From: Flavobacteriales bacterium
Lineage (GTDB): Bacteria; Bacteroidota; Bacteroidia; Flavobacteriales_F; PHOS-HE28
NCBI GenBank assembly: GCA_016710965.1
Contig: JADJTW010000019.1
Location: forward strand, 1-27,677
Direction of reading: 5' to 3'
Length of the DNA stretch: 27,677 nt
A model generated the notes under the pieces. The model was not told the origin of the DNA. It did no database searches and saw only the letters and a program-made list of their open reading frames with translations. This document shows positions 23,553-27,677 of the stretch, in pieces; the stretch's first letter is position 1; each line of letters opens with the position of its first letter. The position numbers and the translations under genes are program-made.

Positions 23553-24985
23553 GTGAACAAGCGGGTCTATATCGAGAGCTACGGCTGCCAGATGAACGTG
23601 AGCGACAGCGAAGTCGTGGCGAGCATCCTGGCCAAGGACGGCTACACCCCCGTGAAGACAGCTGAGGAGGCCGACCTGGTGCTGCTCAACACGTGCAGCA
23701 TCCGCGAAAAGGCCGAGTACACCGTGATGCAGCGCATCAACGAGATGAACAACCTGAAGGCGCGCAACCGCGACCTGAAGGTGGGTGTGCTGGGCTGCAT
23801 GGCCGAGCGCATGCGGGAGGACCTGTTGGAGAAGAAGAAAGTGGTGGACCTGGTGGTGGGCCCCGACGCCTACCGTACCCTGCCCGAGCTGCTGGAGAAG
23901 GTGGGCACGGGGCAGAAAGCGGTGAACGTGATCCTGAGCCGCGAAGAGACCTATGGAGAGATCGAGCCGGTGCGCCTGGACACGAACGGCGTAACAGCAT
24001 TCGTCACCATCATGCGCGGCTGCGACAACATGTGCGCCTTCTGCGTGGTGCCATTCACGCGTGGCCGCGAGCGCAGCCGTGATGCGGTTAGCATCACAAG
24101 TGAATGTCGGCAGTTGGTGCGCGATGGCTACAAGGAGGTGACGCTGCTGGGCCAGAATGTCGATTCGTACAAATGGCACCAGACAGGGTCGATAACCACA
24201 GCGGTTGCCAATGGCACCCGTAGCGTCGACGCTAAGGGTCGACACAACGTCAACGCATTGGCAACCGTTGATTTCGCCGACCTGTTGGAAATGGTCGCCC
24301 TCGCCTGCCCTACCCTGCGCATCCGTTACAGCACCAGCCACCCCAAGGACATGACCGACAAAGTGCTGGCGGTGATGTCGCGCTACGGCAACATCTGCAA
24401 GTACATCCACTTGCCTGTGCAGAGCGGCAGCAGCGAGGTGCTGCAGCGCATGAACCGGGGCTACGATCGTGAGTGGTACCTGGAACGCATCGCCAGCATT
24501 CGTCAATACATGCCCGATTGCGCCATCAGCACGGACATCATCACTGGTTTCTGCGGTGAGACGGAAGAGGACCATCGCCAGACGCTCTCGCTCATCGAAG
24601 AAGTGGGCTACGACATGGCCTTCATGTTCAAGTACAGCGAGCGGCCCAAGACATTGGCCGCGCGCAAGTACCCCGACGATGTGCCCGAGGACATCAAGGG
24701 CCGCCGCTTGCAAGAGGTGATCGACCTGCAGAAGTGCAAGAGCGCTGAACGCCTAGCGAGCTATTTGGGCCAGGCCCATGCTGTTTTGATCGAAGGCGTG
24801 AGCAAGCGCAGCGCCGAACACCTTTATGGTCGCAACACGCAGAACAGCGTGGTGATCGTGCCGCGTGTGCATAATGATATCGACTTGAGGCCGGGCATGG
24901 TCGTGCATGCTCGTATTGCGCATGCCTCCCCTGGCAGCTTGCAGGGCGCGGTACTGGAGGTGTTGAACGAAAAAGTCGTTGGCCC

Positions 24986-24989
<4 letters not shown>
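23553..24989 (+). CDS. miaB: tRNA-2-methylthio-N6-dimethylallyladenosine synthase MiaB
   Basis: A radical-SAM methylthiotransferase that adds the methylthio group to i6A37 of tRNAs. From the GTG at 23553 it has 478 residues. The N-terminal UPF0004 domain has VYIESYGCQMN (Cys12), LLNTCSIREKAE (Cys48) and LGCMAERM (Cys82), ligands of the auxiliary iron-sulfur cluster. The radical-SAM cluster motif is RGCDNMCAFC (Cys157, 161, 164), followed by VPFTRGRERSR and TLLGQNVDSY. The family core ends with HLPVQSGS, MNRGYDREWYL, DIITGFCGETEEDH and a C-terminal TRAM domain. Residues 216-239 are encoded by a strongly palindromic 72-bp stretch (24199-24270) placed in the family's naturally variable loop. The ATG of the next gene overlaps its stop by 4 bases. 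Confidence 0.97.
24199..24270 (+). repeat. In-frame palindromic insertion inside miaB
   Basis: The outer arms are 15 bp with one mismatch (24199-24213 with 24256-24270), including a perfect 12-bp core (cggttgccaatg / cattggcaaccg). Nested within is a 24-bp near-perfect palindrome at 24216-24239 with one mismatched pair, whose centre AGCGTCGACGCT (24222-24233) is perfect. The 72 bases are 24 codons with no stop, so MiaB remains open. Such symmetry is not required by the protein, since this loop varies widely in MiaB. Confidence 0.8.
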
Positions 24990-26199
<1,210 letters not shown>

Positions 26200-26203
<4 letters not shown>

Positions 26204-26694
26204 AGCCATTCACTGCCTTCCTCCTCGTGCTGCTCGCAGGGGCATGCCGGGTCAATTACTCGTTCACCGGCGGCGACGTTGGGAATGCGCGTACCATGAC
26301 CGTCGAGCTCTTCCAGGCCCGGGCGCCACTGGCCACGCCGAACAGCGCGCAGGTATGCACCGAGACTGTACGCGACCTCCTGCTGGCGCAAACGCCGCTG
26401 AAGCTGGCCCGCGAGAACGGCGATGTGCAGTACAGCGGCAGCATCACAGGCTACGACGTTCAACCCGTGAACATCCAGGCCAACGAGACCGCCGCGCTCA
26501 ACCGCCTCACGATCACATTGAGCGTAGCCTATGTGAACACGCTGGAACCCAGGAAGAACGGCGAATTCACCGTGAGCAGGTTCGCAGACTATGATAGCGC
26601 CACGGACCTCACGGCAGTAGAGGAACAATTGGTCGCTGAGATCAGCAAGCAGCTTGCACAGGATATCTTCGATCGCACTTTGGGGAACTGGTGA
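26200..26694 (+). CDS. lptE: LPS-assembly lipoprotein LptE
   Basis: The outer-membrane lipoprotein that plugs LptD during lipopolysaccharide insertion. 164 residues from a GTG at 26200 that overlaps the previous stop (GTGA). Lipoprotein signal MKPFTAFLLVLLAGAC with Cys16, then the Bacteroidota LptE start YSFTGGDVGNARTMTVELFQ, the YSGSITGYDVQPVNIQANET segment, LTITLSVAYVNTLEP and the C-terminal helix LVAEISKQLAQDIFDRTLGNW. Sequence similarity to proteobacterial LptE is low, so the name rests on the family pattern and on the neighbourhood. The next gene overlaps its stop by one base (TGATG). Translational coupling through the whole set is likely. Confidence 0.92.
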
Positions 26695-27677
26695 TGGAAC
26701 GCGAACGACTGGCACGCTTGCTCGAAGAGCCCGCCCGCATGGCCAGGGAGGACCTCGTCGGCTTGAAATCGCTGGCGGAGAAATACCCCTGGTTCAGCGG
26801 TGCTCAATTGCTGCGCACGGTCGGCGACCGAATCAGCGGCGATGTGCTCTTCGACGAGACCCTTCGGACCACTGCTGCCCATCTGCCGTCGCGTTCGGTG
26901 CTCTATGATCTGGTAACCACGCCACCTCCGCCACCTGTCAAGCTTCAGGTGGTGAAGACCCAGACTGCGAAAACGGCACCGACTTCGACGGCAAGCCCCA
27001 TCGTTATGGAGGAGCCTATGGAACGAGCGCCTTCGTACCCGGTGATCGAGATTCCCGACGAACTGGCCGCCCCGGAGGCGATAGAGGAATCGCCTGCGAC
27101 GGAAGAACCGGTGGTTCGAGCCTCCGCGAATGGAACCGATCCTCTGGGCGAAGAACTCGAGGAGCAGATCATGCGATCGGCGTTGGCCGGTGCCTATGAC
27201 CTCACGCTACGGGAGCAGCTATCGGCCGTTGAGCCTCCGAGAGCGCAGGGAAGAAGGGAGCTCTCCGATCAACCTATCATCCCGGAGCCGAAGCCGGCCC
27301 ATACCGTAGTTCCGGTCAATGCCCGACTGAGCTTCACCGATTGGCTCGACCAGGCGAATGCTGCCCCGCCCATAACACCCGTTACCGCCGGCGTCTCAAC
27401 CGCGGTCGCCCCCCCTATGGTCGACTCCAACGCTGCCCCGGCAGCCCCGTTTGAGCGACTGGACACCGCAGAACTCCTCGACCGCTTCATACAACAGGCC
27501 AATCCTGCCCCACCTCCACGTCCGGCATTCTTCGCTCCGCAGGAAGCCGGAAAACGGAGCCTCGACGACACCGTCGGGCTCGTTACCGAGACCTTGGCGC
27601 GCATCTATGCCAAGCAAGGCAACTTGCCCAAGGCCATTGAAACCTATCGTCGCCTGGCGTTGAAGTACCCGGAAAAA
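26694..27677 (+). CDS. TPR-type protein downstream of lptE (3' end outside window)
   Basis: An open frame of 328 codons from the ATG at 26694 to the window edge without a stop. The N-terminal 75 residues (MERERLARLLEEPARM, then SLAEKYPWFSGAQLL) match the start of the uncharacterised protein usually found after lptE in Bacteroidota. A long Pro/Ala/Glu-rich, low-complexity linker follows (about 75-290), with two similar short motifs, SFTDWLDQANAAPP and LLDRFIQQANPAPP. The final part, LVTETLARIYAKQGNLPKAI followed by ETYRRLALKYPEK, is a tetratricopeptide helix pair. It has no signal peptide or membrane helix. In relatives the next gene is often secG, which I cannot see here. Its function is unknown; the ATG overlaps the lptE stop, which supports cotranslation. 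Confidence 0.85.
   Translation, partial: MERERLARLLEEPARMAREDLVGLKSLAEKYPWFSGAQLLRTVGDRISGDVLFDETLRTTAAHLPSRSVLYDLVTTPPPPPVKLQVVKTQTAKTAPTSTASPIVMEEPMERAPSYPVIEIPDELAAPEAIEESPATEEPVVRASANGTDPLGEELEEQIMRSALAGAYDLTLREQLSAVEPPRAQGRRELSDQPIIPEPKPAHTVVPVNARLSFTDWLDQANAAPPITPVTAGVSTAVAPPMVDSNAAPAAPFERLDTAELLDRFIQQANPAPPPRPAFFAPQEAGKRSLDDTVGLVTETLARIYAKQGNLPKAIETYRRLALKYPEK

Noticed and set aside
23526..24713. 395-codon minus-strand open frame opposite miaB
   Set aside because: Antisense shadow; His/Ala/Val-rich without domains, while MiaB is complete on the plus strand.

Overview
The window is a GC-rich stretch of a Bacteroidota chromosome, most likely order Flavobacteriales or a relative. The evidence is a complete type IX secretion / gliding motility core (porP/sprF, gldK, gldL, gldM, gldN), a secreted protein with a T9SS type A sorting domain, the short AraC regulator family typical of this phylum, and promoters close to the Bacteroidota form TTTG-N(17-23)-TAnnTTTG. 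No tRNA, rRNA, CRISPR array or insertion sequence was recognised.

Layout. Positions 1-4382 (+) hold the 3' part of a very repetitive cell-surface protein gene: about 16 nearly identical 210-bp (70-residue) cysteine-rich Ig-like units, two diverged units, a PKD-like module and a T9SS sorting domain. Its reading frame breaks repeatedly in the repeats, more so toward the left edge. A strong hairpin terminator follows. Positions 4747-8601 (+) carry an AraC-type regulator, recX, prfB (RF2) and fumC. The spacers on both sides of prfB hold two oppositely oriented copies of one small palindromic, heptamer-based element. From 22235 down to 8631 everything is on the minus strand: topA, an arginase-fold protein with a degenerate metal site, then porP-gldK-gldL-gldM-gldN, closed by a terminator, then an ABC-F ATPase and a second, unlinked GldM paralogue. 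From 22454 to the right edge (+) come a lipoprotein MsrB, a PepSY-like secreted protein, and the tightly overlapped set miaB / sigma-54 activator / lptE / TPR-type protein, the last cut by the window end.

How the genes relate. PorP and GldKLMN form the T9SS trans-envelope core and its GldL-GldM proton-driven motor; the repeat protein at the left edge is the kind of cargo this machine exports. The operon copy of gldM has one net frameshift near its 3' end, while the second gldM is intact, so either the assembly has an error there or the two copies divide the work.

Best leads: (1) the two GldM proteins and the frameshift in one of them; (2) an in-frame palindromic insertion inside miaB, resembling the protein-coding palindromic elements of Rickettsia; (3) the paired palindromic elements flanking prfB; (4) the pseudo-arginase beside the T9SS genes; (5) the mosaic cysteine-rich repeat array, whose indels look largely like consensus errors; (6) prfB retaining the Shine-Dalgarno-like part of the programmed-frameshift site but not the UGA. 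None of these is proven to be a new system.
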